Shown one piece after another: positions 53,146-62,132 of a stretch of 64,000 bases of DNA. The stretch spans positions 1 through 64,000 of the forward strand of contig WRBD01000010.1 in assembly GCA_009779835.1 (NCBI GenBank), given 5' to 3'. The notes under the pieces were generated by a model, which made no database searches, was not told the DNA's origin, and saw only the letters and a program-made list of their open reading frames with translations. Numbering within the stretch: position 1 is the stretch's first letter; every line of letters begins with the position of its first letter. The position numbers and the translations under genes are program-made. The DNA comes from Defluviitaleaceae bacterium. GTDB taxonomy: Bacteria > Bacillota > Clostridia > Lachnospirales > WQUN01.

Positions 53146-53174
53146 TTTACATAAAATACCATTTATGCTATTAT
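53146..53174 (+). promoter_or_regulatory. Sigma-A promoter of candidate ncRNA
   Basis: TTTACA (53146-53151), 17 bp, TATTAT (53169-53174). Expected start near 53181. Confidence 0.65.
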
Positions 53175-53180
53175 TCTTAC

Positions 53181-53421
53181 ATTGGTAACAGGGATTGTAT
53201 TGGTATTATTGGATTGTACGGGTTCGGTGGAAAGCTGTAACGTTTCCACTTGATTGGGATTGCCGTGGGCTCTTAGGTAAGTGTCCCACAATCACCCACA
53301 GGATAAGTGCGTGTATACGCCTCTCCGTAAGGGATTGGAAGCTATCGTTTAACATTTGCGTTTAACGATAAAAACTTATTGGAACGAATACAAGTGTGAA
53401 TGCTTGTTTTCGTTCTTTTTT
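53181..53421 (+). ncRNA. Candidate structured non-coding RNA (~240 nt)
   Basis: Delimited by the promoter at 53146-53174 and a terminator hairpin (GAACGAATACAAG 53382-53394 with CTTGTTTTCGTTC 53403-53415, then T6). Internal pairings include GTGGAAA...TTTCCAC, GATTGCCGTGGG...CCCACAATC, and TATCGTTTAAC...GTTTAACGATA. No long reading frame. I cannot assign it to a known RNA family. It could also be the leader of the downstream Rpn gene. Confidence 0.5.
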
Positions 53422-53477
53422 CGTTGTATTGCAAGCCACTGTAGCAGGGTGGTATACTAAACGAGAGGGAGATGAAC

Positions 53478-54347
53478 ATGGAAGAAAAAACAAGCAAGAA
53501 AAATTCCATTAAAGATGATTCTGTTCGAAACGTTGCGGCAGACCTTTTTGCCTACGTCTTTTCGGAAGAGAAAGCATTGATTGATTTGTACCGAGGTTTG
53601 GGCAAGGAAATCTCAATCGAAGACATTGAGTATCTGAGTCTTTCCGAACTTCTGCAAAGAACGGGTCGCTATAACGACACGGCATTTCGCACCAAAGACA
53701 ATCGGCTTATTGTTTTTGCGGAGCATCAGTCTACGCGAAACAAAAATATGCCGTTTAGATTCCTGGAATACGCAGTGGACGGCATAAGACTTTTAAAAGT
53801 GTTGGACAGTCAAAATAAGTTTGGCGAAAAATTGATGCAATTCCCTAAAATAGAATTCTATGTAGCGTACAACGGAAAGAAAGCCCTTGAAGAAGCCGAC
53901 AAAACCTTAGTTGTTGACCTTGGGGATATACGGGTTACGGCACAAGTGGTTGATATCCGTTTTGATGAACTTCCGAAAGAAACAGCGGAAAACGCACAAG
54001 ATAATTTGGCGGGATATTCATACTTTGCCAAAATATTCGAAGAAATGAAATCTCAAGGAAAATCACCGCACGACGCATATAGTATTGCCGTCGAAAAAGG
54101 CAAAGAAAAAGGATATTTGGCTCATATTTGGAGTAGAAAGGAGCTTGTTGATATGTTTCAAGAAACGTACTGCTATGATGAAATGTTGAAGGAAGAAGCT
54201 CGGGAAGAGGGCATGGAAAGAGGCTTAGGACTTGGCGCATTGATATTTAATGCGTTAAAAGAAAACGTATCTATTCCAGCAATAGCGGAGAAGTACGGTG
54301 TTACAACTCAACAAGTTGAAAGATTAAAAAAAGATTTTGCCGTATGA
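53478..54347 (+). CDS. Rpn-family recombination-promoting nuclease / putative transposase
   Basis: 289 residues. The N-terminal PD-(D/E)XK-type core (DNRLIVFAEHQSTRNKNMP, Glu-x-Gln motif about 80-90) and the C-terminal ALKENVSIPAIAEKYGVTTQ helix-turn-helix-like tail are typical of Rpn/YhgA-like proteins. These cut DNA and stimulate recombination. GGGAG 6 nt before ATG 53478 is a better fit than the in-frame ATG at 53472. It follows the candidate ncRNA by 56 bp. Confidence 0.85.
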   Translation: MEEKTSKKNSIKDDSVRNVAADLFAYVFSEEKALIDLYRGLGKEISIEDIEYLSLSELLQRTGRYNDTAFRTKDNRLIVFAEHQSTRNKNMPFRFLEYAVDGIRLLKVLDSQNKFGEKLMQFPKIEFYVAYNGKKALEEADKTLVVDLGDIRVTAQVVDIRFDELPKETAENAQDNLAGYSYFAKIFEEMKSQGKSPHDAYSIAVEKGKEKGYLAHIWSRKELVDMFQETYCYDEMLKEEAREEGMERGLGLGALIFNALKENVSIPAIAEKYGVTTQQVERLKKDFAV

Positions 54348-54373
54348 TTCAATTGTGCGGCAGTTAAAGTTCC

Positions 54374-54415
54374 GAGGGAACGAATATGGGCTTCAATTGC
54401 CGAATTCGTTCCCTC
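54374..54415 (+). terminator. Hairpin after the Rpn gene
   Basis: GAGGGAACGAAT (54374-54385) pairs perfectly with ATTCGTTCCCTC (54404-54415), followed by a C/T-rich tract. Confidence 0.65.
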
Positions 54416-55047
54416 TCCCCCTTTCCTGTGTAGCGTTTTGGCACATCTGCCATAATCGACGGCAGATTAACTATTGGAATTTCCGGGGATTTATAAAGAA
54501 AACCATTACACCGCTGTGCGGTTTATATCTTGTAATGGGTCGGTGTATTTTTTACGCCGGCGTAATGGTCGTTTTGACCGTAAAGAAATAACCGCCAATA
54601 TCACTTATGAGTGATTTAGGCAAAGCCCTTGCAGGGATAATTTCATAATGGATAGCCGTAATTGTTCGCGGCTGTAAACCGGTGAAGGAATGAATACAAG
54701 CGAAATACGCTTGATTTCATTCCTTTTTTTGTTTTTTCCGTGAACTTACCGGAGGAAACGCCTGCAATGGAGCCAAGGGTGGCGACCAAATTTTGAGAAA
54801 ACCCGCCGAGGAGTAGTGACCTCAACACAAACCACTCATCAAGGGCAGATGTAAACCGCTCGTGCTTAGCCTTAACTGTTCGTTGTTTCAGCCCAAAGCG
54901 GTCTTGCCGTGCGGCTTTTTTGCCGCAAATTTGCGCCGTGAAAAATTTTTTCATGCAACAAAAATTCTTGTAATTGTAAGACCCTTTTGGGCTGATACAA
55001 CAACGCGAGTTAAGCACACACCAAATAAAATTTTAGGAGGTTTCGAT
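54416..55047. other. Gene-poor interval with several hairpins
   Basis: No credible gene. It contains ATCTGCC...GGCAGAT, and a strong terminator GGAATGAATACAAGCG (54687-54702) with CGCTTGATTTCATTCC (54708-54723) plus T7. This terminator closely resembles the one ending the candidate ncRNA at 53382-53421, suggesting a related transcript ends here. Confidence 0.5.
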
Positions 55048-55905
55048 ATGTCTAAAAATAAAAGTATCGTCCGACAAGTTCATGACACGCTTAATGAAAA
55101 AAAGCGTTTCGGCGAATCGAAATATGAAGCACAAAAACAAAGCACTTCCCATGAAGGGATTTATTCATATAACACATTCAAAACTTACCTTGCCCAAGGT
55201 TGCGCGTTCGCAAAATGGGCGCGGGAAAATCATAATTGCAAAACACTTTTAGATGCCCGCGCATTTGTAGACCCTTATCTTCAAATGCACATCAACAAAG
55301 GTTACAGCGCGTGGACGCAATCAACAATAGCCAGCGCGTTGGCGAAACTTTACGGTTGTTCCAAAAACGAATTCATTCCAACCGAAAGGCGACACAGGGC
55401 AAATATCGTAAAAAGCCGCAAGAGCAAAGCTATTTTTTCGGAAGAAAAGAACCACGAGTTTGTGGATTTTTGCAAAGCTACGGGGCTTCGTAAGCATGAG
55501 TTTTTAAATTTGAAGCTGGAAAATCTTCATTACGATGATGTGAACGGGCAGTATATGCTCGTCAATATCAAAGGCAAGGGTGGACGTTTGCGGGATTGCC
55601 CGATTCTCTCCAAAAACGCCGTTGAGCGGATTTTGAACACTCCCGCCGGTCAGAAAGTGTGGTCGAAAATTCCGATGCGTCCGGATATTCATTCGTACCG
55701 TGCGGAATATTGCAAAGCCATATATAACCGTCACGCCCGACCTTTCGCCGAAATACCCGAGTACGATAGATATTATTGCCGTTGCGATTTGAAGGGTGTT
55801 GTATACGACAAACAAGCCATGCGGATTGCGTCACGCGCCCTCGGTCACAATCGAATTTGTGTAATCGCCGGGCATTATCTGTACAACAAAGAGGTGTCAC
55901 AATGA
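55048..55905 (+). CDS. Tyrosine recombinase/integrase
   Basis: 285 residues. Catalytic elements are in order: Arg in ATGLRKHEF, a Lys in VNIKGKGGRL, HSYRAEY (His-x-x-Arg), LGHNR and a C-terminal Tyr in GHYLYNK. The N-terminal half is an SAM-like core-binding region. TAGGAGG precedes ATG 55048. It overlaps the next small gene (ATGA), forming a mobile-element cassette with the TnpW-like protein and serine recombinase downstream. Confidence 0.8.
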   Translation: MSKNKSIVRQVHDTLNEKKRFGESKYEAQKQSTSHEGIYSYNTFKTYLAQGCAFAKWARENHNCKTLLDARAFVDPYLQMHINKGYSAWTQSTIASALAKLYGCSKNEFIPTERRHRANIVKSRKSKAIFSEEKNHEFVDFCKATGLRKHEFLNLKLENLHYDDVNGQYMLVNIKGKGGRLRDCPILSKNAVERILNTPAGQKVWSKIPMRPDIHSYRAEYCKAIYNRHARPFAEIPEYDRYYCRCDLKGVVYDKQAMRIASRALGHNRICVIAGHYLYNKEVSQ

Positions 55906-56093
55906 ACGCCGCGATAAAAGAGTACGCCGAAACAAAAAACTCTCACGCAACAAGCGAGCATAATATCGACGGCAAAAAGTATATCGTGAAAAGCGTTTTC
56001 ATCGGAAAACACGATATTCAAACGTCACTTTTCAACCTTGCCGAACGCAAGGCAATCCGCGAGATGGGGCTTGATATACCGATTCAAAAATAA
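55902..56093 (+). CDS. TnpW-like small transposon protein
   Basis: 63 residues. The core (IDGKKYIVKSVFIGKHDIQT then NLAERKAI) resembles the short TnpW-type proteins found beside Tn4451-like serine recombinases. It overlaps the integrase stop by 4 bp. Function unknown in the family. Confidence 0.6.
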   Translation: MNAAIKEYAETKNSHATSEHNIDGKKYIVKSVFIGKHDIQTSLFNLAERKAIREMGLDIPIQK

Positions 56094-56169
56094 TTTACAA
56101 TATGTGCGGCTTACCGTATAATTTTGATAGGTAAGCCGCCTTATTGCGTCGAAAGAGAGGAGAATAAAA

Positions 56170-57791
56170 ATGACGCAAGAGGCAAAAAAATGGTGTCCCG
56201 CGATTTATGCGCGTTTAAGCAACGAGGACGTAGAAAACAAGAAAAAAGGTGTCTCGGTTTCAATCGCCCACCAGCTTGATATTTTAAAGGGATTTGTTAA
56301 AGAAAAAGGTTGGCAATCACCGAAAGTTTTTTATGACGATGACCGAACAGGTACAAATTTTGACCGCAAAGGTTTTCAGGATATGTATTCTGCCGCGAAA
56401 AACGGTGAAATTAATGTAATCGTTATAAAAGATACCAGCCGTTTCGGAAGAAATTGGGTGCAAAGCGGCGTTTATTTTGAGAGTATCGAAGAAATGGGAA
56501 TACGTTTTATTTCCATTCAGGAAAATCTCGACACTGCCGACCCGCAATGTCCCGCGTTGAAAATGCTACCGTTTTACTTTATTTTCAACGAATGGCATAG
56601 CCAAACTACATCGGAAAAAATCCGCGCAGTATTCAGCAAGCAAAATGAACAAGGCGTGTATCGTGCTTGTCAAAGCCCATACGGTTACGAAAAAGACCCG
56701 AATAATAGGCATCGTCTTGTAATTGACCCGTTTTCCGCAAGCGTTGTACGACGAATTTTTGAAATGCGGTTACAAAAAATGTCATACGGTTCAATTGCTA
56801 CGATTCTTAACAATGAAGGTTTATCTTCGCCAAGCGGCTACAATGCCGAGAAATACGGTATTGAAAACAAGAAAACCCGAATTAACAAGTGGTCTATCAA
56901 TTCGGTTCTCGGGATAGTGAATAATCCTGTCTATTGCGGCGACGTAGCACACAACAAACATAAAAGCGTAAGCTACAAACAACAAAAAGCAATACGACAA
57001 CCCTTTGAAAAATGGAACATATCAAGAGATATGCACGAACCGATTGTAAGCCGAGAGAATTGGCAAAAATGCTTCGACATGAAAGAAACTCTCGGGAGAA
57101 TTCGCAAAGCAAAAGACGGAGACGTATCTACATTTACAGGTCTGCTTGTTTGTTCGAGTTGCGACTACAAACTGGGAAAATTCAACTCTTGGTACAAGCT
57201 GCGGAGCGGAGAGAAAAAGTTTCGATTTCCTACAATTGCCGTATTTACGCAACAAAGGGCAAAACCGCTTGCTCGGCACACTACATCACGGAAAAAGACC
57301 TCAACGCAATAGTGAGTGCCGATATCCGCGAAAAAGCCGGGGAAGTCCTGCAAGATGAAGCCGCCGCACGGGAACGATTCTACACCATTAAGTCGCAATC
57401 AAGCAGTGTTCAACTAACTGCTGACAAGAACGCACTAAAAAAGATTAAAAAACGGTTTGGAGATTTAGACCATCTCATACAAGCCGCTTTTGAAAAATCA
57501 GTTTTGGGTAGCGATTCACCGGAAATGTTTACGATGATAGCGCAAAAGTATGAAGCCGAAAAAAAGGAACTGTCCAAACAGGCGAATGATTTATCCGCAT
57601 CTATCGAAAAGCAAAGCCAAACCGAAAATGATGTCGATACTTTTATCGCACTGATGAAAAAATACGTCAACATCACGGAACTCGACCGTGCTACCGCGGT
57701 CGAATTAATCGACCATATAGTTGTATCCGCAAGCACGGTTCAACCAAGGGAGATTGTAATTTACTACAATTTCATCGGAAACATGGAGTAA
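56170..57791 (+). pseudogene. TnpX-like large serine recombinase, frameshifted
   Basis: The first frame (56170-57312) has the resolvase domain with Ser17 (YARLSNEDVE), a recombinase domain (SPYGYEKDPNN) and the first zinc-ribbon cysteines (CSSCDY). At GAGAAAAAGTTT (about 57210-57222) the continuation lies in the -1 frame: KVSISYNCRIYATKGKTACS, then a coiled coil and the usual end (IVIYYNFIGNME). A single-base change or a -1 slip at AAAAAG would give a ~540-residue enzyme. GAGAGGAG precedes the ATG. Confidence 0.85.
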
Positions 57792-57833
57792 TAATTTCTT
57801 TTGCGTTTATGAGATATAGTCCTTAGGCTATCA

Positions 57834-58480
57834 TCACATTCACAATAGACGAGGGCAAGTTTCCCAATCCGAAGGAAATGTTATCCAGTCTGTCGGGAAA
57901 GGGCATAAAATGCAGCACAAATATGACGCCGGTCATAAGCAATAGGGCTCCAAACTATAAAACATACGCTTCGGGGATTCAAAACGACTGTTTCCTGAAA
58001 GATAAACGCACCCACCACAATGATGCCAATGCACAAAGGTGTCAAGATTATGAGGGCGGACATGAAGTATTTCGTCCAACTTACCATGAAGGCAATTACA
58101 ACAGTGGTGTGAAATCTGTATTCATACAACCTGCATAAAGCTACTTTCCACGGGATTAACAACTTGACCGGCCGTGATAATAAGCGAAACTTCATTGTTG
58201 GTCGCGGAAGTTATACTGGAATGCATCGTTTTGCAGCATTGTGGACGTGTGATAATTCATCAAATTGGGATTTCCTCAAAATTAATATTGCACAAATCCT
58301 TTCGTTGGGCATGGCGGGTCAGGATATTGGCGGGTTTGAACGGGAACACGATTGGGAAAATTGGGCAGACCCTGAACTCCTTATTCGCCGGACAGCCGCC
58401 GGGGCGTTCTTGCCGTGGTTCCGCAACCATTACATGGGGGCAAAAGTGCGGGATATTTCACTCAAACAAAAAAGCTTGAA
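57834..58480 (+). pseudogene. GH31 alpha-glucosidase remnant
   Basis: Pieces in changing frames: FTIDEGKFPNPKEMLSSL (GH31 barrel), then RNFIVGRGSYTGMHRFAALW, TCDNSSNWDFLKINIAQILS, GMAGQDIGGF and TAAGAFLPWFRNHY, the classic GH31 acid/base and substrate-loop regions. The N-terminal third is absent and several frameshifts are present. It starts 43 bp after the recombinase stop, so the recombinase element probably inserted in or beside this gene. Confidence 0.75.
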
Positions 58481-59049
58481 ATATTAGCACTTCCCGTAGT
58501 AGGCAACGAGCAGGATAATATCCATTCGGATATTACAGTAATCCTTTATACTCAACCAGACGATGTGTATAACGCTGAGAAATGGGATAGCACCGTAATA
58601 AACAGCACCTATTATAATCTTATCCATGAAGTATCCATGAGAAAATACTTGGGTAAGAAAGGCTCGGAATTGGATTCTGTGCTTGTAGCATCAAGATGAG
58701 GCGTTAAATTGTGATGTTGGAAAGATAGGCAGTGACCCATTTGCCTATGTCGCCGCTGTTGAGCCTTTCCATGTAAACATGGTTGCTGTTTACATCAAAG
58801 ACACGGATAGCGAACTAACGGAAAGGTACTAATTGCTTAATCCACAACCAACATGATTTTATTGAAATTCACTCGCAGATATATGGAAATGGACGAATGC
58901 AGAAATTTAAGGATTCTGCCTACGATGCTTCAACAGAAGATATTCTCATGTCACCCGGATATAATACCAATATTCCGTCTCGCAAAACGCTTACCGGGTT
59001 TTCTTTTCACACGCTTGTATATTGCACAATACCAAAGCGCAAAGTATAA
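58481..59049 (+). pseudogene. Unidentified coding remnants
   Basis: Short collinear pieces: EILALPVVGNEQDNIHSDIT to 58699, VGKIGSDPFAYVAAVEPFHV then VAVYIKDTDSE to about 58830 (resembling FG-GAP-type text), and a final piece ending TLVYCTIPKRKV at 59049. No intact gene; likely further decay of secreted-protein genes. Confidence 0.35.
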
Positions 59050-59084
59050 TTAAACAAGCAATTTACAATAGGAGGAGAATTTAC

Positions 59085-60404
59085 ATGAATTATGTAAAAG
59101 TTTTTTTATCTGCGGTGTTTGTATTTGTTTTATCGGTAACTGCATTTGCCGATGACCCGATTAATGTGACCGTTGCCGGCGAGAGGGTTAATTTTACAGA
59201 CCAGCACCCCGTAGTTGTGGACGGCAGAACTCTTGTTCCCATGCGCGGCGTTTTTGAGCATTTGGGTTTTGAAGTTGACTGGGACGGCGACGCAAGGTCG
59301 GCAATTTTAACTCGCGAAGACTTTGAAGTTATTATTACGCTTGACAGCAATGTTTTTACAGCCAATGGCATAAGCCACAACCTTGAAGTACCCGCGCAAA
59401 GCATAAACGGCAGAACAATGCTGCCGATACGCGCCGTGCTAGAAAGTGTGGGCTACAATGTAGGTTGGGACGAAGCAGCGAATTCTGTTCTTGTAAACGC
59501 GGAACCACCTCAAGTCTTGCCGTACGAACCGTGGGTGCGCGGCGAACCGGCCGGCCCCGGAGTCACCATTGCAACGGTAAACGGGTTGGAAATAGGTGCG
59601 AACGATATAATTTTCCGCATGATGGAAGCCGGATTTATGGTTCAAAATAATGAAACCGAGCCGGAAAATCCTGAGGATGCCCTTCGTGAAGAAATGGTTC
59701 GGCTTGCGGCAATTGATGCACTGTTCGCGCAATACGCGGAAGAAAACGGCATTGAGCTTACCGAGAAAGAAATAGAAGAAATCGGATTTGCCATTCAAGA
59801 ATGGATAGAGTTGTATGGCGAAGAAGAATTTATCCAAATGCTTCGGATGGATGGAATCGAAAGCTTTGAACATCTTGATCGCTTTATGCATATAAACGCG
59901 ATTATAAACAAAGTTATAATGTCTATAATTGAAGACCCTGAAAAATTCGCGCCATTCGAGCAATTCATGGAAGAGATGCTTGGCGCGAAGCATATTTTAA
60001 TTTCCGCTGAAGAATACGGCGACGAAGAAGCCGCAATGAAATTCGCGCAAGAAATAAGAGAGCGCGCCGTTGCCGGTGAAGACTTCGACGCGCTGATGGA
60101 AACTTACAGCGAAGACCCCGGAAAAGAATCACTTCCGCAAGGTTACACCTTCACGGCAGGCGTAATGGTTCCCGAGTTTGAGCAAGGTACACGCGACCTT
60201 GAAATAGGAGAAATCAGCGAACCCATACGCTCCCATTTTGGTTTTCACATTATACTGCGTATAGAACCCAATCTAGAGGATTTAATGAGCAGCTCTCCGC
60301 TGGAAGAGAGCATGAGTCAAGCCGTTTACAAGGGCTTTGAGGCAAAAGTTGAAAACGCCGAGATTATATTTCTGCCCGAACTTAGTGATGTTCCTGTAAA
60401 TTAG
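59085..60404 (+). CDS. Secreted PpiC-type peptidyl-prolyl isomerase with copper-amine-oxidase-N domain
   Basis: 439 residues. A signal peptide (FLSAVFVFVLSVTAFA), then a copper amine oxidase N-terminal-type domain (VVVDGRTLVPMRGVFEHLGF and INGRTMLPIRAVLESVGY), common in clostridial surface proteins. A helical SurA-N-like region follows (about 165-300), then a parvulin domain (GAKHILISAEEYGDEEA, ETYSEDPGKESLPQGY, FGFHIILRIE). It probably assists folding of secreted proteins outside the membrane. AGGAGGAG precedes ATG 59085. Confidence 0.88.
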   Translation: MNYVKVFLSAVFVFVLSVTAFADDPINVTVAGERVNFTDQHPVVVDGRTLVPMRGVFEHLGFEVDWDGDARSAILTREDFEVIITLDSNVFTANGISHNLEVPAQSINGRTMLPIRAVLESVGYNVGWDEAANSVLVNAEPPQVLPYEPWVRGEPAGPGVTIATVNGLEIGANDIIFRMMEAGFMVQNNETEPENPEDALREEMVRLAAIDALFAQYAEENGIELTEKEIEEIGFAIQEWIELYGEEEFIQMLRMDGIESFEHLDRFMHINAIINKVIMSIIEDPEKFAPFEQFMEEMLGAKHILISAEEYGDEEAAMKFAQEIRERAVAGEDFDALMETYSEDPGKESLPQGYTFTAGVMVPEFEQGTRDLEIGEISEPIRSHFGFHIILRIEPNLEDLMSSSPLEESMSQAVYKGFEAKVENAEIIFLPELSDVPVN

Positions 60405-60429
60405 ACTTTTTTTATTAAGGGAATCAAAT

Positions 60430-60470
60430 TCATCAAACGCGCCCATTGGTATCATGTGGGCGCAGTACAT
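60430..60470 (-). pseudogene. Relic of GyrI-like effector-binding domain
   Basis: The minus strand reads MYCAHMIPMGAFDEF, nearly identical to GGMYCAYMIPIGAFDE at about 61130-61082. It is a short duplicated scrap on the other side of the CotD-like gene. Confidence 0.55.
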
Positions 60471-60532
60471 ACCGCATAAAACCGCACTGTATTATCATGT
60501 TGCTATCTTGTTTTCTGCACCATAAAAACAAG

Positions 60533-60560
60533 AACTAAATTTCATGTCTCACATACAATA
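60533..60560 (+). promoter_or_regulatory. Candidate sigma-K promoter of the CotD-like gene
   Basis: AAC at 60533-60535, 16-bp spacer, CATACAATA at 60552-60560, matching the sigma-K consensus (AC, 16-17 bp, CATANNNTA). The -10 is also compatible with sigma-E (CATACAAT). Confidence 0.55.
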
Positions 60561-60595
60561 TAGCAAGTACTAAAATTTGCAAAGGAGACAGAGAC

Positions 60596-60883
60596 ATGAA
60601 ATGCAATTGCACAAATGGTTGCCACAGATGTGAACCGGTAATAAGGAAAGTATTTAACTGCCCCGGTTCAAAACGCATAGTTAGACATGAACATGTAGTG
60701 AGACATCAGCATGATATCATACATGAGTATGACATAATTCACGAGCATGAATTCAATACCCGCGATGTCGTAAGAGAACGTAGGGTAGAAAGACACAACG
60801 ATTGCAGAACACACGTGCCGGACTACTGCTGCGACGATTTCGGCATACGACCGTTAAGGCATCGTTTTAGCCGGCGCTGGTAG
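60596..60883 (+). CDS. CotD-like spore-coat protein
   Basis: 95 residues, rich in His, Arg and Cys: CNCTNGCHRC start, then RHEHVVRHQHDIIHEYDIIH and HEFNTRD, then CCDDFG. The alternating His pattern is typical of CotD-family coat proteins. AAAGGAGACAG precedes the ATG, and a sigma-K-like promoter lies 36 bp further upstream. It supports late mother-cell expression and hence a sporulating host. Confidence 0.75.
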   Translation: MKCNCTNGCHRCEPVIRKVFNCPGSKRIVRHEHVVRHQHDIIHEYDIIHEHEFNTRDVVRERRVERHNDCRTHVPDYCCDDFGIRPLRHRFSRRW

Positions 60884-60897
60884 TACAGAGGACTGTA

Positions 60898-62124
60898 AAT
60901 TAGACCTTCTTTCTTATGGGAATTAACAAATCAAGCTGCACATTGTCCCATGAGCCTTCAATATGGCAAGGATAGTTCAAGCATTCTTCCAAAGAATCAA
61001 ACATGTTATCGGGGCTTCCTATTCCGCGGAACTCATACTTGTCGTTATCCTCGTTCAGCCATTTTGAGAGCAATGCCTATTCATCAAATGCGCCTATCGG
61101 TATCATGTAGGCGCAGTACATACCGCCTTCCATGCGCTTTTTAACATATGGCGCAGGCACATCAAAACCATCGGGGATTGTTACCCACATCTCATATGTT
61201 AAACTCTCCTTAATTTTATTATTGGAGAAAGAAAGAGAGGTGATAACGGAAAATACAGAATCGTCGCCAAGCAGATTAAGATTTACTTTGACTTTTTCAT
61301 TCGATTCCTCGGCAAAACGGATTAGGATTGACTTGACCGTAAATAACGCGGTGATTTCCTCGTAAAGCAGTTCTATGTTCTGCCGGAAGATTTCTACGGT
61401 TAAAGCCGCATCGCATATCAGAACTTCTTGAAATCATCCTAAATGAGTAAGGCCCTTTTGCTTCCATTATCTTTTCGCTACGGTAATATGCCAGCCCCGG
61501 CCCTTCATATCCCCCGTATAATTTACGAAACAAACCCAACGACATTAGGGTTTCATCCATTTTATATACGAATGCCTTTTCCGGCTCTGCATGTACTTTG
61601 TCTGCCATATCCTCCATATCACCGTAATCTGCGGTTCGCATGTCATCTTGAAGCAATCTAAAACTGCAATACAAAAAATCGTCGAAACGGCCGACATTAT
61701 ACGCCTTATCAGCAAGCATTTTCCACAAATGCAGCAAAGAACTATTGTCAGGATAACTGATGATTATGTCTTTATATTTATTTATGGGAACAACTACCGA
61801 ATTACCGTCTATATTGCCGCAAGTGAAAAGTTGGTACAGCAGGATAAACGGGTTATACGGCGACTTACCTGATTCATTCCATTCCTTTGAAAACCATCGG
61901 AATTTTTCTTTCTCACGCATGGGCATTCCAAATTCTTCGGGTGTATCCGCAATTTGGCCGTATATAATTGAATAAAGTGAATTTATCTGCGTAAAAGCGT
62001 CTCTTATTTCACTTTCGTCAGCATGTAAAGTAAAATCTGAATGTATCTTATATTCTTTCGGAACACTGACTACTTCACTTTGACGGAATTTTGCCCAATC
62101 GTAAATCCAATAATCATTTTGCAT
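60898..62124 (-). pseudogene. Regulator-like protein with C-terminal GyrI-like domain, frameshifted
   Basis: ATG 62124 (GAGGG upstream) opens a frame of ~276 codons with helical text (WIYDWAKFRQSEVVSVPKEY, YNVGRFDDFLYCSFRLLQDD). Near 61430 the frame shifts: continuation is EIFRQNIELLYEEITALFTV, then SLTYEMWVTIPDGFDVPAPY and KKRMEGGMYCAYMIPIGAFD, a GyrI/AraC effector-binding domain. It is interrupted by an in-frame TAG at about 61078 and ends IEGSWDNVQLDLLIPIRKKV. The gene is broken twice. Confidence 0.65.
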
Positions 62125-62132
62125 ACAAACCC

